Source of the DNA: Vagococcus carniphilus
Lineage (GTDB): Bacteria; Bacillota; Bacilli; Lactobacillales; Vagococcaceae
Length of the DNA stretch: 64,000 nucleotides
Direction of reading: 5' to 3'
NCBI RefSeq assembly: GCF_014397115.1
Contig: NZ_CP060720.1
Location: 574,001-638,000, forward strand
The first letter of the stretch is position 1; every line of letters starts with the position of its first letter. The translations under genes and the position numbers were made by a program. Shown piece after piece: positions 18,311 to 27,388 of the stretch. The notes below the pieces were generated by a model that had not been told where the DNA came from, did no database searches, and saw only the letters and a list, made by a program, of their open reading frames with translations.

Positions 18311-18350
18311 CCTAGACAACTATTTATGATATAGTTGTCTAGGTTATAAT
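18311..18350 (+). other. 13-bp hairpin after rplA followed by a TATAAT hexamer
   Basis: CCTAGACAACTAT (18311-18323) pairs perfectly with ATAGTTGTCTAGG (18331-18343), but no T run follows, so it is not a standard terminator. Two nt later TATAAT (18345-18350) could be the -10 of the rplJ transcript, with a poor TTTATG -35 inside the hairpin. It may act as a processing site or 3' stabiliser. Confidence 0.5.
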
Positions 18351-18460
18351 AACTGTACCGAAGACAGTAGGTGACGTAAGTCTTAATTTCCTACCGAGGA
18401 CGATATTGAATGAATCAATAGTCCCTCTATGTCAACGGTGGCATGGGGTTTTTTTATTAA
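18351..18460 (+). promoter_or_regulatory. Ribosomal protein L10 leader
   Basis: The region between rplA and rplJ shows the L10-leader layout: the conserved ACCGAAGACAGTAGGTG start, TCCTACCGAGG partner strand, and a final hairpin (CCC...ATG with CATGGGG, about 18423-18447) followed by seven T. In Firmicutes L10(L12)4 binds this leader and promotes attenuation of rplJL. Confidence 0.85.
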
Positions 18461-18498
18461 AAAAATTCCACCATCTAAATTAACGGAGGTGAAATAAA

Positions 18499-18999
18499 AT
18501 GAGTGAAGCATCAATCGCAAAAAAAGCTCAAGAAGTTGAAGTTGTTACTGCTAAGTTAAAAGAAGCTGCATCTGTAGTAGTTGTTGACTACCGTGGATTA
18601 ACAGTAGACGAAGTAACTGAATTACGTAAACAATTACGTGAAGCAAACGTTGAGATGAAAGTTATCAAAAATGGTATCTTGCGTCGTGCTGCAGAAGCTG
18701 CTGGATTAGAAGGTATGGGCGATGTATTCGTTGGACCTACTGCTGTAGCTTTCAGTAATGATGACGTGGTTGCACCAGCTAAAATCATGAATGATTTTGC
18801 TAAAGAAGCTAAAGCATTAGAAATCAAAGGTGGTATCGTTGAAGGAAACGTATCTTCAGTTGAAGAAATCGTTGCTCTTGCTAAATTACCTAACCGTGAA
18901 GGTTTACTTTCTATGTTACTTTCTGTATTACAAGCACCAGTCAGAAACGTTGCTTACGCAGTTAAAGCTGTATCAGAATCAAAAGAAGAAGTTGCATAA
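18499..18999 (+). CDS. rplJ: 50S ribosomal protein L10
   Basis: 166 residues. The N-terminal rRNA/L11-contact region ([23 protein letters not shown]) and the C-terminal L12-binding helix ([33 protein letters not shown]) are intact. L10 carries the L7/L12 dimers of the ribosomal stalk. ACGGAGGTG precedes the ATG. It lies behind the L10 leader and 66 nt before rplL. Confidence 0.97.
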   Translation: MSEASIAKKAQEVEVVTAKLKEAASVVVVDYRGLTVDEVTELRKQLREANVEMKVIKNGILRRAAEAAGLEGMGDVFVGPTAVAFSNDDVVAPAKIMNDFAKEAKALEIKGGIVEGNVSSVEEIVALAKLPNREGLLSMLLSVLQAPVRNVAYAVKAVSESKEEVA

Positions 19000-19065
19000 T
19001 TGTAATTTCGGTTTAAACTAAAAAAATAAAAATTAATCATAATGATTATAACGGAGGATATTATA

Positions 19066-19434
19066 ATGGCATTAAACGTAGAACAAATTATTGCTGATTT
19101 AAAAGAATCAACTATCTTAGAATTAAACGATTTAGTAAAAGCTATTGAAGAAGAATTTGGTGTATCTGCTGCTGCTCCTGTAGCTGCTGCTGGTGCTGGT
19201 GAAGCATCTGCTGCTGCAGAACAAACTGAATTCACTGTAGAATTAACTTCTGCTGGAGATTCAAAAGTTAAAGTTATCAAAGCAGTTCGTGAAGCAACTG
19301 GTTTAGGTCTTAAAGAAGCTAAAGCTTTAGTTGATGGCGCTCCTGCACCAATCAAAGAAGGCGTTTCTAAAGAAGACGCAGACGCTTTAAAAGCTTCTTT
19401 AGAAGAAGTTGGCGCTGTAGTAACTGTAAAATAA
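19066..19434 (+). CDS. rplL: 50S ribosomal protein L7/L12
   Basis: 122 residues from the ATG at 19066, with GGAGG 8 nt upstream; the in-frame ATG at 19042 has no such site. An N-terminal dimerisation domain, an Ala/Gly-rich hinge (about 40-55) and the C-terminal factor-binding domain ([21 protein letters not shown]) are visible. It recruits translation GTPases. Confidence 0.97.
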   Translation: MALNVEQIIADLKESTILELNDLVKAIEEEFGVSAAAPVAAAGAGEASAAAEQTEFTVELTSAGDSKVKVIKAVREATGLGLKEAKALVDGAPAPIKEGVSKEDADALKASLEEVGAVVTVK

Positions 19435-19451
19435 TTTTTATAGTTGAATGT

Positions 19452-19479
19452 AAAAGGAAAATCTTAGGATTTTCCTTTT
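19452..19479 (+). terminator. rplJL terminator
   Basis: AAAAGGAAAATC (19452-19463) pairs with GATTTTCCTTTT (19468-19479) around TTAG, followed by T residues. Confidence 0.9.
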
Positions 19480-19589
19480 TTTATTTTGTCTAAAAATGAA
19501 AAAAGAATAAAAAGGTTGAGAAAGTTTCAAGATACACGTAAAATATAGATTGAAAATACATGCGGGATAGAATTGGAGAAGACGAAAAA

Positions 19590-21035
19590 ATGTATAAAGA
19601 TGATAGTTTGGCGCTTCATACAGATCTGTATCAATTAAATATGATGAAAACATACTGGGAATTAGGTCGTGCAGATTTGAACTCGGTATTCGAATGTTAT
19701 TTTAGAAAAATGCCTTTTAAACATGGTTATGCTATTTTTGCAGGGCTAGAAAGAGTAATAGATTATTTGGATAACCTTTCTTTTTCAGAGAGTGATATTG
19801 CTTATTTAAGAGATACAACAGACTACCCAGAAGAATTTCTTTCTTATTTACGAGAGTTCAAGTTTACTTGTACTGTGAGATCCGTTGTTGAAGGGGAAAT
19901 GGTATTTAATGACGAACCAATCTTTCAAGTTGAGGGACCTTTAGCGCAATGTCAATTAGTGGAAACAGCAGTATTGAATATTATTAATTATCAAACGCTA
20001 ATAGCAACTAAAGCTGCTAGAATTAGAGCTGTGTGCGAAGATGACTTGGTGATGGAATTCGGGACAAGACGAGCTCAGGAAATGGATGCTGCTATTTGGG
20101 GAACAAGGGCTGCTTATATAGGCGGGTTTGACTCAACCAGTAATGTAAGAGCAGGGAAAATTTTCGATATTCCGGTTTCAGGAACACATGCTCATAGTTT
20201 GATTCAATCATACTTAGATGATTATGAAGGGTTCAAAGCCTATGCTTCTACACATAAAGATTGTGTGTTTTTAGTGGATACATTTGATACATTGAAATCT
20301 GGCGTGCCAAATGCTATCAGAGTTGCTAAGGAAATGGGAGACAAAATTAATTTTTTAGGTGTTAGAATCGATAGTGGTGATATGGCCTATATATCTAAAA
20401 AAGTTCGGAAACAATTGGATGCAGCAGGATTCCCAGATGCGAAAATTTATGCATCTAACGATTTGGACGAATCAACTATCTTAAACCTAAAAATGCAAAA
20501 AGCTAAAATCGATGTATGGGGTATTGGGACAAAATTGATTACAGCCTATGATCAACCGGCTTTAGGGGCTGTTTATAAATTAGTTTCGATTGAAAATAGC
20601 CAAGGTAAGATGATTGATACGATTAAATTATCTGGTAATGCGGAAAAGGTATCAACTCCAGGGAAAAAACAAGTTTGGCGCATTACAGGGAAGAAAGATG
20701 GTAAATCTGAAGGGGATTATGTAACGCTTTGGAATGAAGATCCTAGAAAAAATGATGAGTTGTATATGTTCCACCCAGTCCATACGTTTATTAATAAAAC
20801 AGTAACTAATTTTGATGCTCGTCCAATCTTGAAAGATATCTATGTTGATGGAGAGCGTATTTATGAGTTGCCTGAGTTAGTAGATATCAAGGAATATGCT
20901 GAAACTAATTTAAGTACATTGTGGGAAGAATATAAGCGTAATTTAAATCCTCAAAAATATCCAGTTGATTTATCGATGGAATGTTGGCAACATAAAATGA
21001 ACACGATTGAAGAAGTTAGAAAGTCAGTTAAATAA
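19590..21035 (+). CDS. pncB: Nicotinate phosphoribosyltransferase
   Basis: 481 residues from the ATG at 19590 (GGAGAA about 11 nt upstream; the ATG at 19560 is possible but has no ribosome-binding site). It converts nicotinate and PRPP to nicotinate mononucleotide for NAD salvage. Family signs: TDLYQLNMMKTYWE at the start, FGTRRAQEMDAAIWGTRAAYIGG, the HAHSLIQSY phosphoribosyl region and GVRIDSGDMAYISKKVRK. Usual partner nadE is not adjacent. It stands alone between terminators. Confidence 0.95.
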   Translation: MYKDDSLALHTDLYQLNMMKTYWELGRADLNSVFECYFRKMPFKHGYAIFAGLERVIDYLDNLSFSESDIAYLRDTTDYPEEFLSYLREFKFTCTVRSVVEGEMVFNDEPIFQVEGPLAQCQLVETAVLNIINYQTLIATKAARIRAVCEDDLVMEFGTRRAQEMDAAIWGTRAAYIGGFDSTSNVRAGKIFDIPVSGTHAHSLIQSYLDDYEGFKAYASTHKDCVFLVDTFDTLKSGVPNAIRVAKEMGDKINFLGVRIDSGDMAYISKKVRKQLDAAGFPDAKIYASNDLDESTILNLKMQKAKIDVWGIGTKLITAYDQPALGAVYKLVSIENSQGKMIDTIKLSGNAEKVSTPGKKQVWRITGKKDGKSEGDYVTLWNEDPRKNDELYMFHPVHTFINKTVTNFDARPILKDIYVDGERIYELPELVDIKEYAETNLSTLWEEYKRNLNPQKYPVDLSMECWQHKMNTIEEVRKSVK

Positions 21036-21042
21036 GATGGAT

Positions 21043-21090
21043 AAAAAGAAACTGAGACATGAACGAAAAGTCATGTCTCAGTTTCTTTTT
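21043..21090. terminator. Bidirectional terminator between pncB and fbp
   Basis: A perfect 20-bp stem (21043-21062 with 21071-21090), 8-nt loop. The right arm reaches the fbp stop codon; T-rich tails exist on both strands. Confidence 0.92.
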
Positions 21091-23014
21091 AATAATTTAA
21101 GTATTCTAATAGAGATTGAAGTTCATTTATTTCTTCTTGTATTTTACAGCCAATTGTCGTGTCGCTGACACGTTTTCTTTCTAATGGACGGTCAACAAGA
21201 CGCTTCATAGAAAGAATATCGTCATGCTCTTCAATAACTTGTTTTACAGATGAGAAGGGCTTATGGGCGACTAGTTGCATGCCGTAAGAATTATAAAGAA
21301 GTGTATAGCCGGCAAGTCCAGTTGTTTTCTGATACGGTTTTGAGAATCCTCCATCAATAACAATCAATTTACCGTTTGCTTTGATAGGGTTCTCGCCTTT
21401 TAACTCTTTGATAGGAGTATGTCCGTTGATTAGGTGACTATCTTCACCGTTTAAACCAAATTCTTTAAGAATATTACGAATCGTTTCTTCTTCTTCTCTT
21501 AACTTGTAATAACTATTTTTTTCTTCAACATGCGTTTCTTTTTCTTTGATAAAATAGCGCTCAAAAGTGGTCATTTCTTTTTTACCAAATAAAGAAGAAC
21601 TTTCACCAGACCAGAGATACCATAAAAGATCAGTTTCGTAGTCAGTTGACTCATGAGGCGAACGATATGCTTTTCTTAGAGCGTATTCAAAGTGATCAAT
21701 TAGCTCTTTTCCTTTGTATACTTTTTCGTTTAAAGTAATGCTCTGGAAGCTGCCGTCTTCGTTTAAGGGGACGCAACCATGAATTAATAAATTCTCGTTA
21801 TAAACAAGGTACATGCTACCTTTATCTAGAAGAAAGCTAGTATGTCGTTTTAATTTTTCAGAATAAATGAAATTATGTAACAAACGTTCAATTAATTCTT
21901 CTTCCTCGATAGTTAATTGTCCTGGATTAAGTGGATCAACTGTTTTAAAACAAGTATCGTGTAACGAGTATGTTTTTTCTTTAATATCAATGGTATTGTT
22001 TTGGTAGTCTGTTTTGCTTAGTAATTGACGATGTTCCATATTGAATTCTGGGCGACGTAGGACTAATTGTTCCTCTAATTTAAATTGCAAGATAGCTGCA
22101 GCTTGATGAATTTTAGTCGTTTCTAAAATTTCTTCATGGCAAACGTGATCTCCTTCTTCCATTTTTGGTCTAAAAGCTGGATTATCTTCATAGTATTTTT
22201 CCGCATAGGTAAGAAGAGGTCTTAAGTTAATACCGTAAGTATCTTCTATAATAGACAAATTATTATAACGTGCAGAAATTCTAATAGTATTCATCATACA
22301 AATGGCAGAGCCTGAGCACGCACCAATCCAAATAATGTCGTGATTTCCCCATTGGATATCATGAGAGTGATGTGTCATTAAACGCTCGATGATTTTATCT
22401 GGTTCAGGACCTCTATCATAGATATCTCCTACAACATGTAAATGGTCAACTACAAGACGTTGAATGGTGTAACATAAGTCAATAATTAATTTATCACCTT
22501 GTTGGAGAGAGATAACGTTATTAATAATTTGGTTGTAATAATTTTTTTTATCTGTTTGATTATCATTTTGGAATAAAAGTTCTTCAATAATATAAGAAAA
22601 ACGGGAAGGTAATGTCTTTCTTAATTTTGAGCGTGTGTATTTAGATGATGAGAAGCGAATTAACTGAATCAGATAGTCAATTGTCTCTTTATACCACTCA
22701 TCGGTATGTTCGTCTCTCGTGATCTCTAAACGCTCCTCAGGGTAATAAATAAGAGTTGCTAATTTTTGCTGCTTCTCAAAAGAAAGTGTTTGGTGGAATA
22801 ATTCTTTGATTTTTTCTTTCACGTTGCCAGAGCCATTTCTTAAGATATGTTGAAAGGCGTTGTATTCTCCGTGGAGATCGCTGACAAAATGTTCGGTTCC
22901 TTTAGGTAAGTTTAATATTGCTTTAAGATTAATGATTTCGCTTACAATTTCTTCTGTTGAGTCAAATTTTGAACTTAATAAGTCTAAATATTTATCTTTT
23001 TTCATATTTTTCAA
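21089..23014 (-). CDS. fbp: Fructose-1,6-bisphosphatase, class III
   Basis: 641 residues, typical for the Firmicutes class III enzyme, which removes the C1 phosphate of fructose-1,6-bisphosphate in gluconeogenesis. The metallophosphatase fold is shown by [40 protein letters not shown] and the late [14 protein letters not shown]. The start is TTG at 23014 (AAAAGG 5 nt upstream); an in-frame ATG at 23005 would remove only three residues. A promoter divergent from the methyltransferase promoter lies upstream. Confidence 0.96.
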   Translation of the reverse strand: MKNMKKDKYLDLLSSKFDSTEEIVSEIINLKAILNLPKGTEHFVSDLHGEYNAFQHILRNGSGNVKEKIKELFHQTLSFEKQQKLATLIYYPEERLEITRDEHTDEWYKETIDYLIQLIRFSSSKYTRSKLRKTLPSRFSYIIEELLFQNDNQTDKKNYYNQIINNVISLQQGDKLIIDLCYTIQRLVVDHLHVVGDIYDRGPEPDKIIERLMTHHSHDIQWGNHDIIWIGACSGSAICMMNTIRISARYNNLSIIEDTYGINLRPLLTYAEKYYEDNPAFRPKMEEGDHVCHEEILETTKIHQAAAILQFKLEEQLVLRRPEFNMEHRQLLSKTDYQNNTIDIKEKTYSLHDTCFKTVDPLNPGQLTIEEEELIERLLHNFIYSEKLKRHTSFLLDKGSMYLVYNENLLIHGCVPLNEDGSFQSITLNEKVYKGKELIDHFEYALRKAYRSPHESTDYETDLLWYLWSGESSSLFGKKEMTTFERYFIKEKETHVEEKNSYYKLREEEETIRNILKEFGLNGEDSHLINGHTPIKELKGENPIKANGKLIVIDGGFSKPYQKTTGLAGYTLLYNSYGMQLVAHKPFSSVKQVIEEHDDILSMKRLVDRPLERKRVSDTTIGCKIQEEINELQSLLEYLNY

Positions 23015-23039
23015 ATATACCTTTTCCTTTTTTAAAGCT

Positions 23040-23068
23040 ATAATAGGACATTATTTGTCTTTAGTCAA
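23040..23068 (-). promoter_or_regulatory. fbp promoter
   Basis: On the minus strand TTGACT (plus 23063-23068), 17-nt spacer, TATTAT (plus 23040-23045). Confidence 0.75.
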
Positions 23069-23087
23069 ATCTATACCAATTTGTTAT

Positions 23088-23116
23088 TTGTTTTTATGGA
23101 GAAAACTTTGTATAAT
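23088..23116 (+). promoter_or_regulatory. trmR-like gene promoter
   Basis: TTGTTT (23088-23093), 17-nt spacer, TATAAT (23111-23116); the divergent fbp promoter lies 20 nt upstream. Confidence 0.72.
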
Positions 23117-23148
23117 CAACAATGATATAAAGTAGGAAGGATGGAAAC

Positions 23149-23832
23149 ATGAGAAATGAAATGATGCATCGTCCGGTATTGAAGGATGAAATTTTAGAAT
23201 TAGTTAGAAATAGACAAAAACAAATGGGTGGACCATTAGGAGAAGTGCAACAAGAGGCATATGATAATGATGTGCCGATCATTCCGAATGAAACAGCAAG
23301 TTTTTTGAAATTTTTTTTAAAACAAATTAAAGCTAAAGAAGTATTAGAAATAGGAACAGCAATTGGTTTTTCTGCTAGTTTAATGGCGCAAACTATGGGA
23401 AAAGAAGGTCATGTGACCACTATAGACCGATTTGATGTTATGATTCGCAAGGCCAAAACGACTTTTGAAAAATTAGGTTTATCTGAACAAGTCACTTTGT
23501 TAGAAGGAGACGCTAAAGATGTTTTGCCAACATTAAATGGTCCGTATGATTTTATTTTTATGGACAGTGCGAAGTCAAAATATATTGAATTTTTACCGGA
23601 ATGTTTAAGAGTATTAAAAAAAGATGGGGTTATTATGATTGATGATGTCTTTCAGGCGGGAACAGTTATGCATGACATAAAAGAAGTTCCAAAAAGTCAA
23701 AGAACGATTTATCGTAAATTAAATAAACTTTATGACACAGTATTGTCACATCCTGATTTAACTGTCACAATACTTCCTTTAGGGGATGGGGTATTAATGA
23801 TTAGTAAAGACGTTGAAAAAATAGAACTTTAA
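23149..23832 (+). CDS. trmR: O-methyltransferase, probable tRNA 5-hydroxyuridine methyltransferase
   Basis: 227 residues. Class I SAM-dependent O-methyltransferase: motif I VLEIGTAIGFSASLMA, then TTIDRFDVMIRKA, EGDAKDVLP and FIFMDSAKSKYIEFLPEC with the metal-binding Asp typical of the cation-dependent group, and MIDDVFQAG. This matches the YrrM/TrmR family that makes 5-methoxyuridine at the tRNA wobble base. In Bacillus the gene sits near udk/greA; here it is alone, so the name rests on family resemblance. AGGAAGG precedes the ATG. Confidence 0.82.
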   Translation: MRNEMMHRPVLKDEILELVRNRQKQMGGPLGEVQQEAYDNDVPIIPNETASFLKFFLKQIKAKEVLEIGTAIGFSASLMAQTMGKEGHVTTIDRFDVMIRKAKTTFEKLGLSEQVTLLEGDAKDVLPTLNGPYDFIFMDSAKSKYIEFLPECLRVLKKDGVIMIDDVFQAGTVMHDIKEVPKSQRTIYRKLNKLYDTVLSHPDLTVTILPLGDGVLMISKDVEKIEL

Positions 23833-23846
23833 AATTAAATAACAAA

Positions 23847-23876
23847 AAAAGTGAAAGACGAAAGTCTTTCACTTTT
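23847..23876. terminator. Bidirectional terminator between trmR-like gene and tRNA-Arg
   Basis: AAAAGTGAAAGAC (23847-23859) pairs with GTCTTTCACTTTT (23864-23876) around a GAAA tetraloop; A run before, T run after. Confidence 0.88.
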
Positions 23877-23884
23877 CTTTATGA

Positions 23885-23958
23885 CGTCGCAGGAGGGATT
23901 CGAACCCCCGACCGTTCGCTTAGAAGGCGAATGCTCTATCCAGCTGAGCTACTGCGAC
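23885..23958 (-). tRNA. tRNA-Arg (anticodon TCT)
   Basis: The minus strand gives a 74-nt cloverleaf. Acceptor GTCGCAG pairs with CTGCGAC (discriminator G), D arm GCTC...GAGC, anticodon stem TTCGC-CTTCTAA-GCGAA with TCT anticodon, and T arm with GGTTCGAATCC. The CCA end is not encoded. It decodes AGA/AGG, the main Arg codons of A/T-rich genomes. A consensus-like promoter lies 25 nt upstream. Confidence 0.96.
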
Positions 23959-23982
23959 ATAGTAGCTTTAAGCAACATGAAT

Positions 23983-24011
23983 ATCATAATAAACTTTCCG
24001 AGAATAGTCAA
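23983..24011 (-). promoter_or_regulatory. tRNA-Arg promoter
   Basis: Minus strand TTGACT (plus 24006-24011), 17-nt spacer, TATGAT (plus 23983-23988). Confidence 0.75.
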
Positions 24012-24111
24012 CCTTATTTTTGAAAAAAATTAAAAAAAATTCAAATCTCTTTTTTCTAATTAAATGTCATAAGATTAAATAGACAATAAGATAAATAGTT
24101 GAGGATAATAC

Positions 24112-24141
24112 TAGACAAAAAGGTATGATATGATATATAAT
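24112..24141 (+). promoter_or_regulatory. Promoter candidate for the TetR-type gene
   Basis: TAGACA (24112-24117), 18-nt spacer, TATAAT (24136-24141). The remaining intergenic sequence from 24012 is A/T-rich without other recognisable signals. Confidence 0.5.
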
Positions 24142-24218
24142 CAGTTATGTGTTAGAGAAAGTTGTGGGAGACTTTTTTAAACATAAAAAGATATTAATTT
24201 AGTTAAGGGGAATATAAT

Positions 24219-24833
24219 ATGGGGAAAATTGATCCGCGAGTAGTAAAAACTCGCAAAAAATTAAGACAAGCTTTTTTAGATTTGTTAAAAACACGCAAAT
24301 TAAGCGAAATGAATATTAAGGATCTAACAAATCAAGCGGGAGTGACAAGGGGAACGTTTTATTTACATTACCGCGATAAAGATACATTTGTAGAAACCAT
24401 TATGGAAGAAATCATTGAAGATTTCTATGATAGTGTTATTAACTACGTAGAATTTGAAGGAAATCCAGAAAAAATGATTCCACAAATTGTCTTAGATAGA
24501 GTTTTTGAATACATTGGTGAATCACCGGAATTCTTTATTACTCTGTTGAAAGAAAATGATGCTGAAGAATATCGTATGTTATTTAGTGATAAATTATACG
24601 ATTATATCTTAGAACATGTAAACTATGGAAATTCAATTCCTGTAAGAAAAATGCCTAAAGAGTTAATTAATAACTTCTTAGTATTTGCTTTATTAGGAAT
24701 CGCAGATGCATGGGTAGTTGAAGGTAAGATTTATGCGAATCATTACATGGCAACAAACGTTGCAAAACTATTCCGTTCAGAATTGTTTATTGAAGTAGGA
24801 TTAGAAAACTTTTTTGTGTCAGATGCTGAATAA
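24219..24833 (+). CDS. TetR/AcrR-family transcriptional regulator
   Basis: 204 residues. The N-terminal helix-turn-helix is typical (TRKKLRQAFLDLLKTRKLSEMNIKDLTNQAGVTRGTFYLHYRDKDTF, about 11-57). The C-terminal ligand/dimer half is all-helical and does not identify an effector; the pattern resembles the TetR_C_8-type regulators common in lactobacilli. AAGGGGAA precedes the ATG. No transporter or enzyme gene is adjacent, so targets are unknown. Confidence 0.9.
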   Translation: MGKIDPRVVKTRKKLRQAFLDLLKTRKLSEMNIKDLTNQAGVTRGTFYLHYRDKDTFVETIMEEIIEDFYDSVINYVEFEGNPEKMIPQIVLDRVFEYIGESPEFFITLLKENDAEEYRMLFSDKLYDYILEHVNYGNSIPVRKMPKELINNFLVFALLGIADAWVVEGKIYANHYMATNVAKLFRSELFIEVGLENFFVSDAE

Positions 24834-24845
24834 AATAAATTAGAC

Positions 24846-24874
24846 AGATAGGTCAATTTTATATTGACCTATCT
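24846..24874 (+). terminator. Terminator of the TetR-type gene
   Basis: AGATAGGTCAAT (24846-24857) pairs with ATTGACCTATCT (24863-24874), 5-nt loop, followed by a long T run. Confidence 0.9.
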
Positions 24875-24904
24875 TTTTTTTTTTGGTATCATATTAATGT
24901 TGTA

Positions 24905-25005
24905 TTTGTGTGCACCACATCTACAACCGCACAAAATAAGTTATTAAGATCATTTGATATGACGCTTATGCTGGCGAGTCTAAGAAAAGAGAAGGAGGTG
25001 CGAAA
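24905..25005 (+). promoter_or_regulatory. Ribosomal protein L21 leader
   Basis: The untranslated stretch before rplU carries CACCACATCTACAACCGCAC and later GACGCTTATGCTGGCGAGTC, where GACGC...GCGAGTC can form a hairpin before AGGAGGTGCG. Position and conserved blocks fit the L21 leader known before rplU-ysxB-rpmA in Firmicutes. Confidence 0.7.
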
Positions 25006-25010
25006 CAAAC

Positions 25011-25319
25011 ATGTACGCTATTGTAAAAACTGGTGGTAAACAATTAAAAGTTGAAGTTGGTCAAGCGATTTACGTTGAAAAATTAAACGTAGAAGCTGGC
25101 GAAAAAGTTGTGTTTGATGAAGTCGTTTTAGTAGGTGGAGAAACTACAAAGATTGGTGCTCCAACTGTAAAAGGCGCAACTGTTGAAGGAACTGTTGAAA
25201 AACAAGGAAAACAAAAGAAAGTTGTAACTTACAAATACAAAGCTAAAAAAGATTCTCATCGTAAACAAGGTCATCGTCAACCATACACTAAAGTAATGAT
25301 CGATGCGATTAACGCGTAA
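25011..25319 (+). CDS. rplU: 50S ribosomal protein L21
   Basis: 102 residues. [18 protein letters not shown] at the start and [17 protein letters not shown] near the end are the L21 signature. It binds domain I of 23S rRNA. GGAGGTG precedes the ATG. First gene of the rplU-prp-rpmA operon. Confidence 0.97.
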   Translation: MYAIVKTGGKQLKVEVGQAIYVEKLNVEAGEKVVFDEVVLVGGETTKIGAPTVKGATVEGTVEKQGKQKKVVTYKYKAKKDSHRKQGHRQPYTKVMIDAINA

Positions 25320-25343
25320 TTAAATTAGAAAGTTGGTATCTTG

Positions 25344-25664
25344 ATGATTAAAGCTAATTTTAATGTGAAATCTGAAAAGACTATCGTTTCATTTGAAATG
25401 ACAGGTCATGCTGACTTTGCAGAAGAAGGTTCTGATATTGTCTGTGCAGCGGCTTCTAGCCTAGCGTTAAATGCCGTGAACAGTATAGAAGAATTGGCTG
25501 GTTATCAACCAATAGTAACTATTGATGATGGATATTTATACTTTGAAGTGTTATCAGATTTATCTGAAAAGCAAAAAGAAGTGACGGATATTCTACTTAA
25601 AAGCTTACTAATTGGTTTAAAAGGTATCGAAGAAGAGTATAGTCCATATATTCAAGTGAATTAA
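25344..25664 (+). CDS. prp: Ribosomal-processing cysteine protease Prp
   Basis: 106 residues from the ATG at 25344. His22 (TGHADFAEEGS) and Cys34 (DIVCAAAS) form the expected catalytic pair at the same positions as characterised Prp. The enzyme removes the N-terminal extension of L27, and the next gene encodes exactly such an extended L27. The ribosome-binding site is weak (GTTGG), so translation may be coupled to rplU, which ends 24 nt upstream. Confidence 0.93.
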   Translation: MIKANFNVKSEKTIVSFEMTGHADFAEEGSDIVCAAASSLALNAVNSIEELAGYQPIVTIDDGYLYFEVLSDLSEKQKEVTDILLKSLLIGLKGIEEEYSPYIQVN

Positions 25665-25685
25665 TATCAAGGAGGTGCTTTACCT

Positions 25686-25970
25686 ATGTTAAAAATGAAT
25701 TTACAATTGTTCGCCCATAAAAAAGGTGGCGGTTCTACAACAAATGGTCGTGAATCAGAATCAAAACGTTTAGGCGCTAAACGTGCTGACGGACAAACAG
25801 TTTCAGGTGGTTCAATTTTATACCGTCAACGCGGTACTAAAATTTATCCAGGTGTAAACGTTGGACGTGGTGGAGATGACACTTTATACGCTAAAGTTGA
25901 AGGTGTTGTACGCTTTGAACGTAAAGGCCGTGACAAAACACAAGTATCTGTTTATCCGGTAGCTAAATAA
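25686..25970 (+). CDS. rpmA: 50S ribosomal protein L27, with cleavable N-terminal extension
   Basis: 94 residues. The first residues [16 protein letters not shown] match the Firmicutes L27 precursor; cleavage by Prp after LF would expose A-H-K-K, the mature N terminus that reaches the peptidyl-transferase centre. The remaining body ([28 protein letters not shown]) is standard. AAGGAGGTG precedes the ATG. Confidence 0.97.
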   Translation: MLKMNLQLFAHKKGGGSTTNGRESESKRLGAKRADGQTVSGGSILYRQRGTKIYPGVNVGRGGDDTLYAKVEGVVRFERKGRDKTQVSVYPVAK

Positions 25971-25977
25971 TTAAATT

Positions 25978-26008
25978 AAAACAATTCGCTAATTTAGCGG
26001 ATTGTTTT
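25978..26008 (+). terminator. rplU-prp-rpmA terminator
   Basis: AAAACAATTCGCT (25978-25990 region) pairs with AGCGGATTGTTTT (25996-26008), one G-T wobble, followed by T residues. Confidence 0.85.
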
Positions 26009-26036
26009 TTTGTTTTTTTAAAAGACTAGAATTGTT

Positions 26037-26064
26037 TTGTTTTACGAGTTGATTTTGCTATAAT
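26037..26064 (+). promoter_or_regulatory. Promoter of the aminopeptidase gene
   Basis: TTGTTT (26037-26042), 16-nt spacer, TGC-TATAAT (-10 at 26059-26064, extended). Confidence 0.68.
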
Positions 26065-26099
26065 GAGAAATGGAAACGATGTTGAAAGAAGGTTTTTTT

Positions 26100-27164
26100 A
26101 TGATAAAACGAATCGAGAAATTAAGAGAGAAAATGTTAGAAGAAAGTTTAACTTCTTTTTTAATTACAAGTCCATATAATTTACGTTATCTAACAGGATT
26201 TACTGGAACAACAGGGATGGCTGTCATTACGTTAGATGATGCTTATTTTATTACAGATTTTAGATATACAGAACAAGCAAGTACTCAATGTGAGGGATAT
26301 GAAATTGTTCAAAACGTTGGTCCGATTTTTGATGAATTAATTGATTTAATCGACGAAAAAGGAATTCCGAATATGGCTTTCGAAGAAGCTCATGTTTCTT
26401 TTAAAGAATTTGTTTCATTGGAGATGTTATTAGAAACAGAATTAGTACCTATCTCAGGCATGGTTGAATCATTAAGAGAAGTAAAAGATGAGTTAGAAGT
26501 TATTATCATCGAACAGGCGTGTGAAATTGCAGATAAAGCTTTTAGTCACATCTTAACTTATATTAAACCAGGGATGACAGAAATTCAGGTAGCGAATGAA
26601 TTAGATTTTCACATGAGATCTTTAGGTGCAACAGGAGTTTCTTTTGAAACAATTGTTGCTAGTGGTGTTAGATCAGCGATGCCTCACGGAGTTGCAAGTG
26701 ATAAAATAATCGAACAAGGCGATTTAATTACAATTGATTTTGGTTGTTACTATAATGGTTACGTTTCTGATATGACACGTACGATTTCTTTAGGAGAACC
26801 TAGTCAAAAATTAAGAGAAATCTATGATATTGTTAAAGAAGCACAACAAAAAGTATTAGATGTAGCTAAACCTGGAATGACCGGAGTTGAATTAGATGCA
26901 GTTGCAAGAGATTATATTGCTTCTAAAGGGTACGGTGAAGCGTTTGGGCACTCAACAGGACATGGAATAGGTTTAGAAATTCATGAAGGACCTAATGTTT
27001 CAAGATTAGCAGAGAAGGCTTTTGTTCCTGGAAATGTTATCACGAATGAACCAGGAATTTATTTACCAGGCATTGGTGGCGTTCGTATAGAAGATGATAT
27101 GTTAGTTACGGAGAATGGGATTAAGAGATTGACACATTCTGAAAAAGAGCTTATTATTTTATAG
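26100..27164 (+). CDS. M24-family aminopeptidase P / Xaa-Pro peptidase
   Basis: 354 residues from the ATG at 26100 (AAAGAAGG 7 nt upstream). An N-terminal creatinase-like domain (TSPYNLRYLTGFTG, ITDFRYTEQA) precedes the pita-bread domain with the five metal ligands in GDLITIDFGCYYNGYVSDMTRT (two Asp), HSTGHGIGLEIHEGP (His), TNEPGIYLPG (Glu) and GVRIEDD (Glu). It hydrolyses peptides with proline in position two. In Firmicutes this YqhT-type gene usually precedes efp, but no efp lies here. Confidence 0.93.
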   Translation: MIKRIEKLREKMLEESLTSFLITSPYNLRYLTGFTGTTGMAVITLDDAYFITDFRYTEQASTQCEGYEIVQNVGPIFDELIDLIDEKGIPNMAFEEAHVSFKEFVSLEMLLETELVPISGMVESLREVKDELEVIIIEQACEIADKAFSHILTYIKPGMTEIQVANELDFHMRSLGATGVSFETIVASGVRSAMPHGVASDKIIEQGDLITIDFGCYYNGYVSDMTRTISLGEPSQKLREIYDIVKEAQQKVLDVAKPGMTGVELDAVARDYIASKGYGEAFGHSTGHGIGLEIHEGPNVSRLAEKAFVPGNVITNEPGIYLPGIGGVRIEDDMLVTENGIKRLTHSEKELIIL

Positions 27165-27388
27165 AATGGGTAAATAGTTTTAAATGTTAATTATTAACCT
27201 AGATATGGTTGATTGTTGATAGTTAGATTAAAAGATGATACAAAAATTCTGTTAAAAGTATGGAAAATGCTTGTAGGAAGATAGTGATTGTAATATCATT
27301 ATGTATGGCGTATCGAAGGTATAAGAGATTTAACGAAATTAACAATTGATGAATTGATACGAAAAAGTTAACTGAAGGAGGAAGACAG

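Noticed and set aside
18954-19355. 133-codon minus-strand frame rich in Ala
   Set aside because: A mirror of the Ala/Glu-rich rplL sequence; no start signals and no family.
27259-27348. 29-codon frame in the gap before yqhY
   Set aside because: No ribosome-binding site, no recognisable motif; mentioned only because efp is expected in this place.
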